Source: Butyrivibrio sp. INlla21 (lineage in GTDB: Bacteria; Bacillota; Clostridia; Lachnospirales; Lachnospiraceae). Taken from it: 64,000 nt of DNA. Location: NCBI RefSeq assembly GCF_900116875.1, contig NZ_FPCC01000007.1, positions 90,414-154,413 of the forward strand. The letters are read 5' to 3'. The notes beneath the pieces are model-generated. The model was given only the letters and a program-made list of their open reading frames with translations, was not told the DNA's origin and ran no database searches. Below are positions 41,684 to 51,380 of the stretch, one piece after another (position 1 is the stretch's first letter; the number at the start of each line of letters is the position of its first letter). The position numbers and the translations under genes were made by a program.

Positions 41684-43120
41684 ATGAACGGGTTTGAAAA
41701 CAAAGTACTTAACTTCATAAGAAGAGAAGAGCTTTTGAATGCATCCGACAAGGTACTTGTCGGGTTTTCGGGCGGTGCGGACTCAACTGCGCTTATCACG
41801 GTTTTATATGAGCTCAGAAAGCTTTTGGGAATTGAGATCGCTGCGCTTCACGTTAATCACGGCATCAGAGAAGATGCCGCAGACGATGTCTCTTTTACCC
41901 GAGACTTCTGTAAGGAAAGGGGCATCGAGTACATTCTTGTTGAAGAGAACGTGCCCCGGTATGCCAAAGAAAACAAGCTCACGGAAGAGGAAGCGGGCAG
42001 GAAGATAAGATACGAAGCTTTTAGCACTTACAAAGAACGTATCGGTGCCACCAAGATCGCGGTCGCCCATCACAGTAACGATGCGGCGGAAACTCTTTTG
42101 CATAATCTACTTCGAGGAAGCGGCCTTCACGGAGCGGGCTCGATAAGACCAAAGAGAGACGATGTAATCAGACCGCTTCTTGTGGTTTCCAGGCAGGAGA
42201 TAGAGGATTATCTCAAGGAAAAAGGGCTTTCGTATTGCACGGATTCCACCAATGAAGAGAATATCCATACAAGAAATAAGATAAGAAACGTCCTCATTCC
42301 CTATATGGAAAAAGAGATAAATGAAGGATCGGCAGAGAATCTGAGCAAAGCCGCCGAGAGATTCGCCGAGGCGGATGAGTATATAAGAAGCGTTGCCGCA
42401 GACTTTTTTGAAAAGGAAGTCACATGTGACAAGGATAAGGCGGAGCTTGATCTTAACAAGCTAAAAGAGTTACCCAAGGTGATCAAAGAGAACGTGATCC
42501 TTAAGTGCTTCGAGCAGCTGACTCCAAGCAGGAAGGACATTACCGCAGCGCATGTTGATGCGATCATGTCTCTTATGGATGAAACGAACGGAACAAAAAG
42601 AAAAGATTTTCCGTATATGATTACCGCAATAAGGCAGTATAATAAACTTATTATCAGTAAAAAGAATGAGCGGGATTTAGAAAGCTCTTTTGACGAGGAA
42701 AAAGAAATCGAGCTTCCCTTAGATGAGCTTGGCAGCGAAAATAAGACATTTGAGGTTCCGGGGCTAGGCACCGTAAATGCCGCTATAATAAAGGGAGCGA
42801 CGAAGGACGCTATTCCGTCAGATACATATACGAAATGGTTTGATTGTGATAGAATACAGACAACCGTTTTTAGACACAGAAGAAAAGATGATTACATATA
42901 TATTGATATGGATGGCAAGGATTGCAAAAAGATGCTGTCCAAGTTTATGACGGATGTGAAGATTCCTTTGGATGAGCGGGATAAACTCTATGTTCTGGCG
43001 GACGGAGATCATGTTCTTTGGATCCCGGGCTACAGGATGAGCAGCAGAGCTAAGATAAGTGAAGATACAGAAAGTATTTTGGCTATAAATATTATTTGTG
43101 GAGGAAAAAACAGTGGCTGA
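41684..43120 (+). CDS. tilS: tRNA(Ile)-lysidine synthase
   Basis: A 478-residue enzyme converting C34 of tRNA-Ile(CAU) to lysidine so that it reads AUA. The PP-loop SGGADST is at about residues 26-32, followed by HVNHGIREDA and the family motif RKIRYEAF; RNKIRNVLIP lies in the middle, and the C-terminal TilS substrate domain (FRHRRKDDYIYIDMDGKDCKKMLSKFMTDVKIP) is present. Start ATG at 41684 follows GGGAAAAGGATT. The end overlaps hpt by 8 nt. Confidence 0.94.
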   Translation: MNGFENKVLNFIRREELLNASDKVLVGFSGGADSTALITVLYELRKLLGIEIAALHVNHGIREDAADDVSFTRDFCKERGIEYILVEENVPRYAKENKLTEEEAGRKIRYEAFSTYKERIGATKIAVAHHSNDAAETLLHNLLRGSGLHGAGSIRPKRDDVIRPLLVVSRQEIEDYLKEKGLSYCTDSTNEENIHTRNKIRNVLIPYMEKEINEGSAENLSKAAERFAEADEYIRSVAADFFEKEVTCDKDKAELDLNKLKELPKVIKENVILKCFEQLTPSRKDITAAHVDAIMSLMDETNGTKRKDFPYMITAIRQYNKLIISKKNERDLESSFDEEKEIELPLDELGSENKTFEVPGLGTVNAAIIKGATKDAIPSDTYTKWFDCDRIQTTVFRHRRKDDYIYIDMDGKDCKKMLSKFMTDVKIPLDERDKLYVLADGDHVLWIPGYRMSSRAKISEDTESILAINIICGGKNSG

Positions 43121-43637
43121 ATCAGTTCGAGTATTATTGACGGAAGAAGAAGTTGATAAGAGGATCAAAGAGCTTGGAGAAGCTATCAGCAGAGATTACG
43201 AAGGAGAGACGGTGCATCTTGTATGCGTGCTTAAAGGCGGCGTATTTTTCATGTGCGAGCTTGCTAAGCGCATCACGATTCCCGTAACCATGGACTTTAT
43301 GTCTGCATCAAGCTACGGAAGCGCAACAAAATCAAGCGGAGTTGTAAAGATAGTAAAGGACCTTGATGAGCCTCTTAAGGACAGACACGTGCTCATCGTT
43401 GAGGATATCGTTGATTCGGGAAGAACACTGTCATATCTTATAAAAATGCTCGGAGACAGAGGCCCTGCAAGCATCAAGCTTTGCACGCTTCTTGATAAGC
43501 CCGAGAGAAGAGTTACAGATGTAAAAGTTGATTATACGGGATTTGAGATTCCCGATGAATTTGTTGTCGGATACGGCCTTGATTACGATCAGAGATATCG
43601 TAACCTTCCATATATCGGTGTCGTTGAGTTCAACTGA
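43113..43637 (+). CDS. hpt: Hypoxanthine phosphoribosyltransferase
   Basis: A 174-residue purine-salvage enzyme joining hypoxanthine or guanine to PRPP. The PRPP-binding motif VLIVEDIVDSGRTLSYL is complete, preceded by LKGGVFFMCELAKRI and the flexible-loop segment SSYGSATKSSG. GTG at 43113 is chosen: GGAGG lies 8 nt upstream and the product starts VAESVRVLLTEEEV; the in-frame GTG at 43098 would include that SD. It overlaps tilS by 8 nt, the usual order in Firmicutes. Confidence 0.95.
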   Translation: MAESVRVLLTEEEVDKRIKELGEAISRDYEGETVHLVCVLKGGVFFMCELAKRITIPVTMDFMSASSYGSATKSSGVVKIVKDLDEPLKDRHVLIVEDIVDSGRTLSYLIKMLGDRGPASIKLCTLLDKPERRVTDVKVDYTGFEIPDEFVVGYGLDYDQRYRNLPYIGVVEFN

Positions 43638-43679
43638 TGAACAACGTACCAAAAAGTTATCCAAGGGGGATTAAATAAT

Positions 43680-45539
43680 TTGAATCGAAACAGAAGCTAT
43701 AATCCTATTTTTATTTTTGTGGTCATTTTACTTGTGGCCGTAGTATTCCTGGAGTATGGAAGGTCATTTTTATCAAAAGAAGACGGCGCATATTCAAGAA
43801 ATGAGTTTGTACAGGATGTTGAAGCGGGAAAGGTCGAATATGTTGAGATATTACCCAACGCAGAGACGCCCACAGGTTCTGTAAGAGTAAGCTTTAACAA
43901 CGGAAGTAATGACAAATCATTTTATACTACCGATGTAACCGAAGTTGAGAATATCGTTATGGGGAAGGATATCCGTGTTGAGGTAAAAGATATTCCTTCA
44001 GAGAACATTCTTATAAACGGAATAGTTCCCGTTATAGTCGGACTTATCGTCATGGTATTTGTATTTTCCATGATCAGCAATATGCAGGCCGGAAATGCGG
44101 GCAACAGCCGAATGATGAACTTCGGAAAGAGCAGAGCAAAGCTTTCCGTAGCGGAAGAAAATAAGACAAGACTTGCAGATGTTGCCGGACTTAACGAAGA
44201 AAAAGAGCAGCTCCATGAGATTATTCAGTTTTTGAAGGCACCCGAGAAATTTACCAAGGTTGGAGCGAGAATTCCCAAAGGCGTACTTTTGGAAGGTGCA
44301 CCCGGAACAGGTAAGACGCTTCTTGCAAGAGCTGTTGCCGGAGAAGCCGGAGTTCCGTTCTTTAGTATTTCGGGTTCGGACTTTGTAGAGATGTTTGTCG
44401 GAGTCGGTGCATCAAGAGTAAGAGATCTTTTTGGAGAAGCCAAGAAGAATGCACCTTGTATCATATTTATAGACGAGATCGACGCGGTAGCAAGACGCCG
44501 CGGAACAGGTATGGGCGGCGGCCACGATGAGAGAGAGCAGACACTTAACCAGATGTTGGTTGAGATGGACGGCTTTGGTGTCAACGAGGGCATTATCGTT
44601 ATGGCTGCAACTAACAGAGTAGACATCCTTGATCCCGCTATATTAAGACCCGGAAGATTTGACAGAAAGATCACGGTTACAAGACCCGACGTAGGAGAAA
44701 GAGAAGCGATCCTTAAGGTTCATTCCAAGAATAAGCCTCTCGGAAGTGACGTCGATCTCAAGGGACTTGCAAGAACAACCGCAGGCTTTACCGGAGCGGA
44801 TCTTGAGAACCTTCTTAACGAAGCTGCGATCAACGCTGCAGTAGACAGCAGAGCATATATCGATCAGGCAGATGTAAACAGAGCATTTACTCAGGTTGGT
44901 ATCGGAACCGAGAAACGAAGCAGGATAATCACCGACAAGGATAAGAAGATAACAGCTTATCATGAGGCCGGACATGCTATCCTCTTCCATGTTCTTCCCG
45001 ATGTCGGACCTGTTCATACAATATCCGTTATTCCTACAGGCGTAGGGGCAGCAGGATATACAATGCCTCTTTCCGAGAACGATGACATGCACATAACAAA
45101 GAGCAGAATGCTTCAGGATATCATGGTGGCGCTCGGCGGAAGAATCGCTGAGGAGATCATCTTCGGCGACATTACAACAGGTGCCGTGAGCGATATCGGC
45201 AAAGCTACAAGCGAAGCAAGAAGCATGGTTACCAAGTATGGTATGTCAAGCAAGATCGGACTTATCAATTACGATGAGAACGAGGAAGATGTATTTATCG
45301 GCTATGACATCTCACACAACAAGAAGCACAGTGAGCTTATGTCCGGTGAGATAGACAAAGAAGTAAAGACTATAATAGACAAGTGTTATTCCAGAGCAAA
45401 AGAGATCATTCTTAAGTATGAGGATATCCTTCATTCAAGCGCAGAGTTGCTTATAGAGAAGGAGAAGATCGGACGCGAAGAGTTCGAAGCTCTTTTTGAA
45501 GGACATGATTCTCAGTGCGAAGTAAATATAGAAATTTAA
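43680..45539 (+). CDS. ftsH: ATP-dependent zinc metalloprotease FtsH
   Basis: A 619-residue hexameric membrane AAA+ protease. Helices lie at about 9-25 and 113-131; Walker A is GAPGTGKT from residue 206; Walker B is IIFIDEID; the second region of homology has TNRVDILDPAILRPGRFDRK; the zinc-binding HEAGH starts at His428. It degrades unneeded membrane and regulatory proteins. TTG start at 43680 after AAGGGGGATTAA, 42 nt beyond hpt. The last gene of the cca-to-ftsH run. Confidence 0.97.
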   Translation: MNRNRSYNPIFIFVVILLVAVVFLEYGRSFLSKEDGAYSRNEFVQDVEAGKVEYVEILPNAETPTGSVRVSFNNGSNDKSFYTTDVTEVENIVMGKDIRVEVKDIPSENILINGIVPVIVGLIVMVFVFSMISNMQAGNAGNSRMMNFGKSRAKLSVAEENKTRLADVAGLNEEKEQLHEIIQFLKAPEKFTKVGARIPKGVLLEGAPGTGKTLLARAVAGEAGVPFFSISGSDFVEMFVGVGASRVRDLFGEAKKNAPCIIFIDEIDAVARRRGTGMGGGHDEREQTLNQMLVEMDGFGVNEGIIVMAATNRVDILDPAILRPGRFDRKITVTRPDVGEREAILKVHSKNKPLGSDVDLKGLARTTAGFTGADLENLLNEAAINAAVDSRAYIDQADVNRAFTQVGIGTEKRSRIITDKDKKITAYHEAGHAILFHVLPDVGPVHTISVIPTGVGAAGYTMPLSENDDMHITKSRMLQDIMVALGGRIAEEIIFGDITTGAVSDIGKATSEARSMVTKYGMSSKIGLINYDENEEDVFIGYDISHNKKHSELMSGEIDKEVKTIIDKCYSRAKEIILKYEDILHSSAELLIEKEKIGREEFEALFEGHDSQCEVNIEI

Positions 45540-45695
45540 TTGTGCAACATGCACAAAAAACCATAGCTGCTTTTGACAAATTTGTGAAGTATTAGTCTTT
45601 ACGCGGGGTTGGGTGGATGTTAGTATAATATGCGTAACCCCCCAATACATTATATAGTTTTTTGCTATACCCCATAAGAAAGAAATACCTTCTCT

Positions 45696-45725
45696 AAAAA
45701 AGACAGCTTCCCCGCTGTCTTTTTT
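45696..45725. terminator. Bidirectional terminator ahead of the GH13 gene
   Basis: AAAAAGACAGC and GCTGTCTTTTT form a perfect stem around TTCCCC. It lies 150 nt after ftsH. In the rest of this 240-nt gap I see only a small TTGTGC/GCACAA hairpin at 45540 and a GGGGTT/AACCCC pairing near 45605-45650, with no gene. Confidence 0.85.
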
Positions 45726-45778
45726 GCATTTATGGGATTACTTATAGATGCGGAATATTCCATTTCAAGGAAAAACAT

Positions 45779-47872
45779 ATGAACACAAAACTATTGTTCC
45801 ACGACATGACCTTGGATTATTTAAGGCCTGCCGAACCGGATAAAAACAGAACAACGGATATCAGATTTCGCTGCGCCGCGGGAGATGCCGAAGAGATAAC
45901 TCTTGTACTTCGTAAAGAGAGATACAAGATGAAGCTTTCCGAGACGGCGGATGATTTTGATTATTATGATGTTTCCATTAGTGCGGGAACAGAACCGATA
46001 GATTATTATTTTGAGATCAGAGGAAAAGACGGAAGCTTTTATCGCTATGATAAGAGAGGTGTTGTAAATGATATCATGGACAGCATGCTCTTTAGAGTAT
46101 ATCCGGGCTTTATGACTCCCAAGTGGGCCAAGGGCGCCGTTATGTACCAGATTTTTGTTGAGAGATTCAACAACGGCGATAAGAGTAATGATGTTCTTAC
46201 CAATGAATATTCTTATAACGGCAAGAACGTTGTGCACGAAGATAAGTGGGAGGCATATCCAGACGCGGAGCATGATTATGCCAAGTTCTACGGAGGCGAC
46301 CTTCAGGGCGTTATAGATAAGCTTGATTATCTTAAGGACCTCGGAATAGAGGCGATTTATTTCAATCCTCTTTTTGTATCTCCTTCGAGCCATAAATACG
46401 ATATTCAGGACTACGACCATATCGATCCTCACTTTGGAGTGATCGTTGAAGATGGCGGAGAAGTTCTTGATAAGCATGACATGGATAATACTCATGCGAC
46501 CAAATATATAAGCAGAGTAACAAGTAAGAAGAATTTAGAAGCAAGTGATGAGCTTTTTGCCAAGCTTGTAAAAGAGGCGCATGCAAGAAAGATCAAGATA
46601 ATCCTTGACGGAGTGTTCAATCACTGCGGCTCGTTTAATAAGTGGCTCGATAAAGAGCGCATATATGAGAATAAAAAAGGTTATGAAAAGGGCGCATATA
46701 TCGATGAGAGCAGCCCGTATCATGATTACTTTTCATTTAACGGCGGAAGCTGGCCCAACAACGGCGATTATGACGGATGGTGGGGCTACGATACGCTTCC
46801 CAAGCTTAATTACGAGGGCTCAAGAGAGCTCGAAGACTATATTCTCAGCATAGGAAGAAAATGGGTGTCCGCACCTTATAACGCAGACGGCTGGCGCCTT
46901 GACGTGGCAGCAGACCTTGGACATTCTCCGGAGTATAATCATCATTTCTGGAAGAGATTCAGAGAAGAGGTGAAAAAAGCCAATCCTAATGCCATCATCA
47001 TAGCTGAACAATACGGTCCCTCAAGAGATTGGATGATGGGCGATGAGTGGGATACAGTCATGAACTACGATGCGTTCATGGAGCCCGTGACTTGGTTTCT
47101 TACCGGAATGGACAAGCACAGCGACAAGTTTATGCCGATAAGAGTAGGTAACGCCAGAGAATTTTTTGACACCATGTTATATGCGGGAGGCGAGAATTTC
47201 AGCATGCCTTCTTTATATACAGCGATGAATCAGCTCTCCAACCACGACCATTCAAGATTCCTTACAAGGACCAGTCAGAAGGTCGGAAGGAGCAATACGC
47301 TCATGGCTTCATCCGCCGATACAGGTATCAGCAAGCCCGTTATGAGAGAGGCTGTAATGATACAGATGACATGGCCGGGTTCACCGACTTTATACTACGG
47401 CGACGAGGCAGGACTTTGCGGATTTACGGATCCTGACAATAGAAGAACATATCCTTGGGGAAAAGAGGATATGGAGATGCTTGAATTCCACAAGCAGATG
47501 ATAAAAATTCACAAGAGCTGTTCGGAACTTAAGCTTGGATCTATAAAAGAGCTATATGCCGATACCAACTTCATTGCATACGGACGATTCAACAGAGCGG
47601 CTGTATCTATCGTGATCATTAACAACAACGATTTTGAAGTGACTAAAGAGATAGATATTACTCCTACGGGAATGCCCGCCGATGCTGCGCTTTCCAACAT
47701 GATCCGGACAGACAGTTTGGGCTTCATTGTCGGATCGGGCCAGGAGAGGGCTAAAGACGGCATTCTTACGGTGACGTTATCCAGAAAGTCAGGAGCGGTG
47801 CTTAGGTACGACAGCACATCGCCTGTAACATCAGAAGAATTCTGGGCTGACAACTTCATCGAATTTGACTGA
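45779..47872 (+). CDS. Glycoside hydrolase family 13 (neopullulanase/alpha-amylase-like)
   Basis: A 697-residue cytosolic enzyme (no signal peptide) acting on alpha-glucan-derived oligosaccharides. The N-terminal ~110 residues look like a beta-sandwich of the CBM34/neopullulanase type; the TIM barrel carries nucleophile Asp375 in DGWRLDVAAD, acid/base Glu410 in IIAEQYG and the third Asp490 in LSNHDHSRF; a C-terminal beta domain follows. GVFNHCG is the first conserved region. A ~60-residue insert between the first conserved regions holds the sequence VVEDGGEVLDKHDMDNTHATKYISR. The ribosome site is AAGGAAAAAC. It precedes class II aldolase, so it feeds glycolysis, but there is no operon evidence. 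Confidence 0.9.
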   Translation: MNTKLLFHDMTLDYLRPAEPDKNRTTDIRFRCAAGDAEEITLVLRKERYKMKLSETADDFDYYDVSISAGTEPIDYYFEIRGKDGSFYRYDKRGVVNDIMDSMLFRVYPGFMTPKWAKGAVMYQIFVERFNNGDKSNDVLTNEYSYNGKNVVHEDKWEAYPDAEHDYAKFYGGDLQGVIDKLDYLKDLGIEAIYFNPLFVSPSSHKYDIQDYDHIDPHFGVIVEDGGEVLDKHDMDNTHATKYISRVTSKKNLEASDELFAKLVKEAHARKIKIILDGVFNHCGSFNKWLDKERIYENKKGYEKGAYIDESSPYHDYFSFNGGSWPNNGDYDGWWGYDTLPKLNYEGSRELEDYILSIGRKWVSAPYNADGWRLDVAADLGHSPEYNHHFWKRFREEVKKANPNAIIIAEQYGPSRDWMMGDEWDTVMNYDAFMEPVTWFLTGMDKHSDKFMPIRVGNAREFFDTMLYAGGENFSMPSLYTAMNQLSNHDHSRFLTRTSQKVGRSNTLMASSADTGISKPVMREAVMIQMTWPGSPTLYYGDEAGLCGFTDPDNRRTYPWGKEDMEMLEFHKQMIKIHKSCSELKLGSIKELYADTNFIAYGRFNRAAVSIVIINNNDFEVTKEIDITPTGMPADAALSNMIRTDSLGFIVGSGQERAKDGILTVTLSRKSGAVLRYDSTSPVTSEEFWADNFIEFD

Positions 47873-47998
47873 TTGTGAAAGGTTTAACTTTATTTTTGGC
47901 GACGGTCAGTATATAATAGTCTTAGTCGTTTATTCGGGCACAGGAACGTAAAATAAGTGTGTCCACAAAAATAAATAAATTTAATAAGGAGAAAAACT

Positions 47999-48862
47999 AT
48001 GTTAGTATCCGCAAAAGACATGCTTGTAAAAGCAAAAGAAGGTCACTACGCAGTAGGACAGTTCAACATCAACAACCTTGAGTGGACAAAGTCAGTTCTT
48101 TTAACAGCTCAGGAGCTTAATTCACCCGTTATCCTCGGTGTATCTGAGGGTGCAGGTAAGTATATGACAGGCTTCAGCACAGTAGCTGCTATGGTTAGAG
48201 AGATGGACAAGAACCTTGGAATCACTGTTCCCGTAGCTCTTCACTTAGACCACGGTACATATGACGGATGTTACAAGTGCATCCAGGCAGGATTCACATC
48301 AATCATGTTTGATGGTTCACACTATGACATCGAAGAGAACGTTGCTAAGACATCAGAGCTCGTTAACGTTTCTCATCAGCTTGGTCTTTCAATCGAGGCT
48401 GAGGTTGGTTCAATCGGCGGCGAGGAAGACGGCGTAGTAGGAATGGGTGAGTGTGCTGATCCTGAGGAGTGCAAGAGAATTGCTGATCTCGGCGTAGATA
48501 TGCTCGCTGCAGGTATCGGTAACATCCATGGTAAGTATCCTGAGGGATGGCCGGGCCTTAGATTCGACGTTCTTGATGCTATTCAGCAGAAGACTGGTGT
48601 TATGCCTCTCGTTCTTCACGGTGGTACAGGTATCCCTGCAGACATGATCAAGAAGGCAATCACACTTGGTGTTTCCAAGATCAACGTTAATACAGAGTGC
48701 CAGCTTTCATTCGCTGATGCAACACGTAAGTATGTTGAAGCAGGTAAGGATCTTGAAGGTAAGGGATTTGACCCTCGTAAGCTTCTTGCTCCCGGTGCTG
48801 AGGCTATCAAGGCTACAGTTAAGGAGAAGATGGAACTCTTCGGATCAGTTGGAAAGGCTTGA
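47999..48862 (+). CDS. fba: Class II fructose-1,6-bisphosphate aldolase
   Basis: A 287-residue zinc enzyme cleaving fructose 1,6-bisphosphate into glyceraldehyde-3-phosphate and dihydroxyacetone phosphate. Zinc ligands and catalytic residues are in HLDHGTYDG, EAEVGSIGGEEDG, GNIHGKYP and VLHGGTGIP; INVNTECQ closes the phosphate site. The codon use is highly biased, fitting strong expression. ATG at 47999 follows AAGGAG. A terminator follows 21 nt after the stop. Confidence 0.96.
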   Translation: MLVSAKDMLVKAKEGHYAVGQFNINNLEWTKSVLLTAQELNSPVILGVSEGAGKYMTGFSTVAAMVREMDKNLGITVPVALHLDHGTYDGCYKCIQAGFTSIMFDGSHYDIEENVAKTSELVNVSHQLGLSIEAEVGSIGGEEDGVVGMGECADPEECKRIADLGVDMLAAGIGNIHGKYPEGWPGLRFDVLDAIQQKTGVMPLVLHGGTGIPADMIKKAITLGVSKINVNTECQLSFADATRKYVEAGKDLEGKGFDPRKLLAPGAEAIKATVKEKMELFGSVGKA

Positions 48863-48883
48863 TCTTACTAAGAATTATTACAG

Positions 48884-48914
48884 CAGGCGAAGCCCACAGC
48901 TTCGCCTGTTTTTC
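48884..48914 (+). terminator. Terminator after fba
   Basis: CAGGCGAAGC and GCTTCGCCTG form a 10-bp perfect stem with loop CCACA, followed by TTTTTCC. It lies upstream of greA. Confidence 0.9.
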
Positions 48915-48934
48915 CATTTAAGGGGGAAAAGTAC

Positions 48935-49438
48935 GTGAACAACGAATTGACCAGAAAAGATATAGAGGACATGGAAAGAGAGATCGAACATCGCAAGGTG
49001 GTTGTCAGAAAAGAGCTCCTTGAACATGTCAAAGAAGCCAGAGCGCAGGGCGATCTTTCCGAAAATTTTGAATACTACGCAGCCAAGAAGGCAAAAAATC
49101 AGAATGAGAGCAGAATAAGATTCCTTGAAAGGATGATAAAAACTGCCAAAGTTATAGACGACAACAGCAAGGAAGACCAGGTCGGAATGAACAAATCCGT
49201 TACCGTGGTACTTGATGAAGATAAATCTGAAGAGACTTATAAGATAGTCACGACCATGAGACAGAACTCACTAAAAGGTCTTATAAGTATAGAGTCTCCG
49301 CTTGGTAAACAATTGCTTGGACATAGGGTAGGAGACCATGTTACTATTAAAGTAAGCGATGATTTTAGTTACGGTGTAACGATAAAAAATATCGAAAATA
49401 CTGGACTGACAGACGACGATAAGATAAGGGATTTTTAA
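48935..49438 (+). CDS. greA: Transcription elongation factor GreA
   Basis: A 167-residue factor that rescues backtracked RNA polymerase by stimulating transcript cleavage. The N-terminal coiled coil includes the tip motif ARAQGDLSENFEYYAAKKA with the acidic Asp/Glu pair; the C-terminal FKBP-like domain has SPLGKQLLGHRVGD. GTG start at 48935 after AAGGGGGAAAA. The flavin reductase-like gene starts 26 nt on. Confidence 0.93.
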   Translation: MNNELTRKDIEDMEREIEHRKVVVRKELLEHVKEARAQGDLSENFEYYAAKKAKNQNESRIRFLERMIKTAKVIDDNSKEDQVGMNKSVTVVLDEDKSEETYKIVTTMRQNSLKGLISIESPLGKQLLGHRVGDHVTIKVSDDFSYGVTIKNIENTGLTDDDKIRDF

Positions 49439-49464
49439 GCAGTATTTCCGGATAGGAGGTATCT

Positions 49465-49971
49465 ATGCATGTATTCCAGCCGGTTAACCCGGAAGACATC
49501 GAAAACGGCCCGTATCGATTTGTTGGTGAGAAGATAATAATAACCTCACTTAAGGGCGGGAAGGTCAATGCAGTAGCCGCTGAATGGGGCGGTGTAGGCT
49601 ATGTTTGGAACAGAAGAGTCACCTTTATATTTGTCAGGAAGAGTAGGTACACAAGAGAATGTCTTGATGAATCAGGAGAGTATTCTATAAGCTTTATGGA
49701 TCAGGAGGCATACAGAGGAGCGCTTAAATATCTTGGCCTGGTATCGGGCAGGGATGAGGATAAGCTTGCGGGGGCAAGACTTAACGTCAATTATGACGAC
49801 GGAATTCCATTTATCGATGAAGCAAGGGAAGTCATAACCTGTAAGGTCATCTACAAGCAGGAATTTGACAAAGAATGTTTTGTTGATAAAGAAATAATAG
49901 AAAAGCTGTATAAAGACGAAGATTATCATATTCTTTATACGGGAGAAGTAAATAAGATATTGTTGAGATAA
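49465..49971 (+). CDS. Flavin reductase-like FMN-binding protein
   Basis: A 168-residue split-barrel flavoprotein. The N-terminal half shows the family pattern IITSLKGGKVNAVAAEWGGVGYVWNRRVTFIFVRKSRYTRECLDESGEYSISF, in which the NRR and RYT segments would hold FMN. It may be an NAD(P)H:flavin oxidoreductase or a small electron carrier working with other flavoproteins, such as the flavodiiron protein encoded 4.5 kb downstream; this partnership is inferred. SD GGAGG is 6 nt before ATG. Confidence 0.85.
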   Translation: MHVFQPVNPEDIENGPYRFVGEKIIITSLKGGKVNAVAAEWGGVGYVWNRRVTFIFVRKSRYTRECLDESGEYSISFMDQEAYRGALKYLGLVSGRDEDKLAGARLNVNYDDGIPFIDEAREVITCKVIYKQEFDKECFVDKEIIEKLYKDEDYHILYTGEVNKILLR

Positions 49972-49999
49972 TACTTTGAGCTTATCTTATGAGGGAAGT

Positions 50000-51367
50000 A
50001 TGAGGCGCAGTAAGTTATCCTATATCTTAGTATGTATCTTGACGTTATTGCTTGTTTTTTCGGGGGGACTATGCGGCTGCGGCGAAGCAGACATAAACCA
50101 AGATGGTTCCGGTTCCGACGGAATGAGCAAAACAATTTCGTCAACGGGCAAGGAAGACAATGCCGAGAATGGGCAGTCTGGAAGTACGCTTACGGATAAA
50201 TCCGGAGGCGTTATTCGGATTGCGTGTTGGCAGAAAGAACCTTACCTTATCAATCTTAAGGCGTATCTCGCCGAAACATTTCCGGAATATACCATCCAAT
50301 TTGAATATATCCAGAGGGATAATTATGAATCTGTGATAGATTCGCAGCTCTCATACAACGGAGCAGCGGATATTATCTTTGTTACGCAGAAGATGACAAG
50401 CAAATATGCAAGAGCGGGATATCTTGTACCGGTTACCGATGCGTGTTACTCGTTTGACGGGGAAGCCAGATATGCGTTTGCTTTCAGGGATAGTATTTAC
50501 GCCGTACCTAGCGTGAGTATTTATGAATGTTTCTACTACAACAAAGATCTGTATGAAGAATACGGTCTGACGATGCCGACGTCATACGATAGTTTTCTGG
50601 GTATATGTGATTACATCAACAGATTCAGATCCGGAAGAGCCATTTCTTCGGGGCTTAAGGACGGAGAGCGTCTTTCGAATTGTGCGCTGGCTCTATTGGC
50701 AGACGGATATTTCAATACCCCGGAGGGACGTTCTTTTGGGTTAAGGATTAGTAACGGAAATGCCTCTTTTTATGAAGAACTGTATCCGTACCTTACAGAC
50801 TGGGAAAAGATGATCGATCACAATGCGTTGTCTTCCGACTTATATCTATTCGATATGGATGCGGCGATCCATGAATTTGCGGAAGGAAAGAGCGTTTTTC
50901 TTGTTGCGGGACCGGAAGATTACAACTATATAAAGTCGCTTTGTCCGAAAATGAACATCGGAACGATGCCTTACGGAAGTACAAGCGGAAACATACCGGT
51001 TATTGTAGGCGGCTGTGACACGGGAATAGCGGTCAATAAGTACGGCGAGCATACGGAGGAATCGGTAAGGATAGTAAAGGCTCTTGCAAGCTACGACGGT
51101 CAAAAGGCGCTTTGGAGAGACAGTCCGGGAAGCAAGACATATCTTACGGATGTGGATTTCGGTGTGCCAAAAGAGTTTGATGAGATAAAAGACGTATTGG
51201 ATAATTTTATGTTTTTTCCCTATAACGACTGGGGAGACAACAGCAGAGAAGTGAAAGTTGCGTTTGGAGAGGAGCTTCAACAGGTTCTTCTGAAAAAAGA
51301 AAACTTGGAAGAAGCAATGAAAAAACTTGATATAAAAGTACAAGCCATAGCAAGCGGAAGAGAATAG
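50000..51367 (+). CDS. Solute-binding lipoprotein paired with a hybrid kinase
   Basis: A 455-residue extracellular binding protein of the family-1 (sugar type) class. The start at 50000 is preceded by TGAGGGAAGT and gives MRRSKLSYILVCILTLLLVFSGGLCGCG, a lipoprotein signal with lipobox GLCGC. A ~45-residue Ser/Gly/Asp linker follows, then the binding domain (IRIACWQKEPYLINLKAYLAETFPEYTIQFEYIQRDN). No permease or ATPase lies nearby; instead a hybrid histidine kinase begins 13 nt after the stop. This suggests that it detects a ligand for the kinase rather than for uptake. The ligand cannot be told. Confidence 0.83.
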   Translation: MRRSKLSYILVCILTLLLVFSGGLCGCGEADINQDGSGSDGMSKTISSTGKEDNAENGQSGSTLTDKSGGVIRIACWQKEPYLINLKAYLAETFPEYTIQFEYIQRDNYESVIDSQLSYNGAADIIFVTQKMTSKYARAGYLVPVTDACYSFDGEARYAFAFRDSIYAVPSVSIYECFYYNKDLYEEYGLTMPTSYDSFLGICDYINRFRSGRAISSGLKDGERLSNCALALLADGYFNTPEGRSFGLRISNGNASFYEELYPYLTDWEKMIDHNALSSDLYLFDMDAAIHEFAEGKSVFLVAGPEDYNYIKSLCPKMNIGTMPYGSTSGNIPVIVGGCDTGIAVNKYGEHTEESVRIVKALASYDGQKALWRDSPGSKTYLTDVDFGVPKEFDEIKDVLDNFMFFPYNDWGDNSREVKVAFGEELQQVLLKKENLEEAMKKLDIKVQAIASGRE

Positions 51368-51380
51368 ACGGGACATTCAT

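Noticed and set aside
45540..45778. Possible structured RNA between ftsH and the GH13 gene
   Set aside because: Apart from the terminator only short G/C-run pairings are seen; there is no match to a known riboswitch core, so a claim is not justified.
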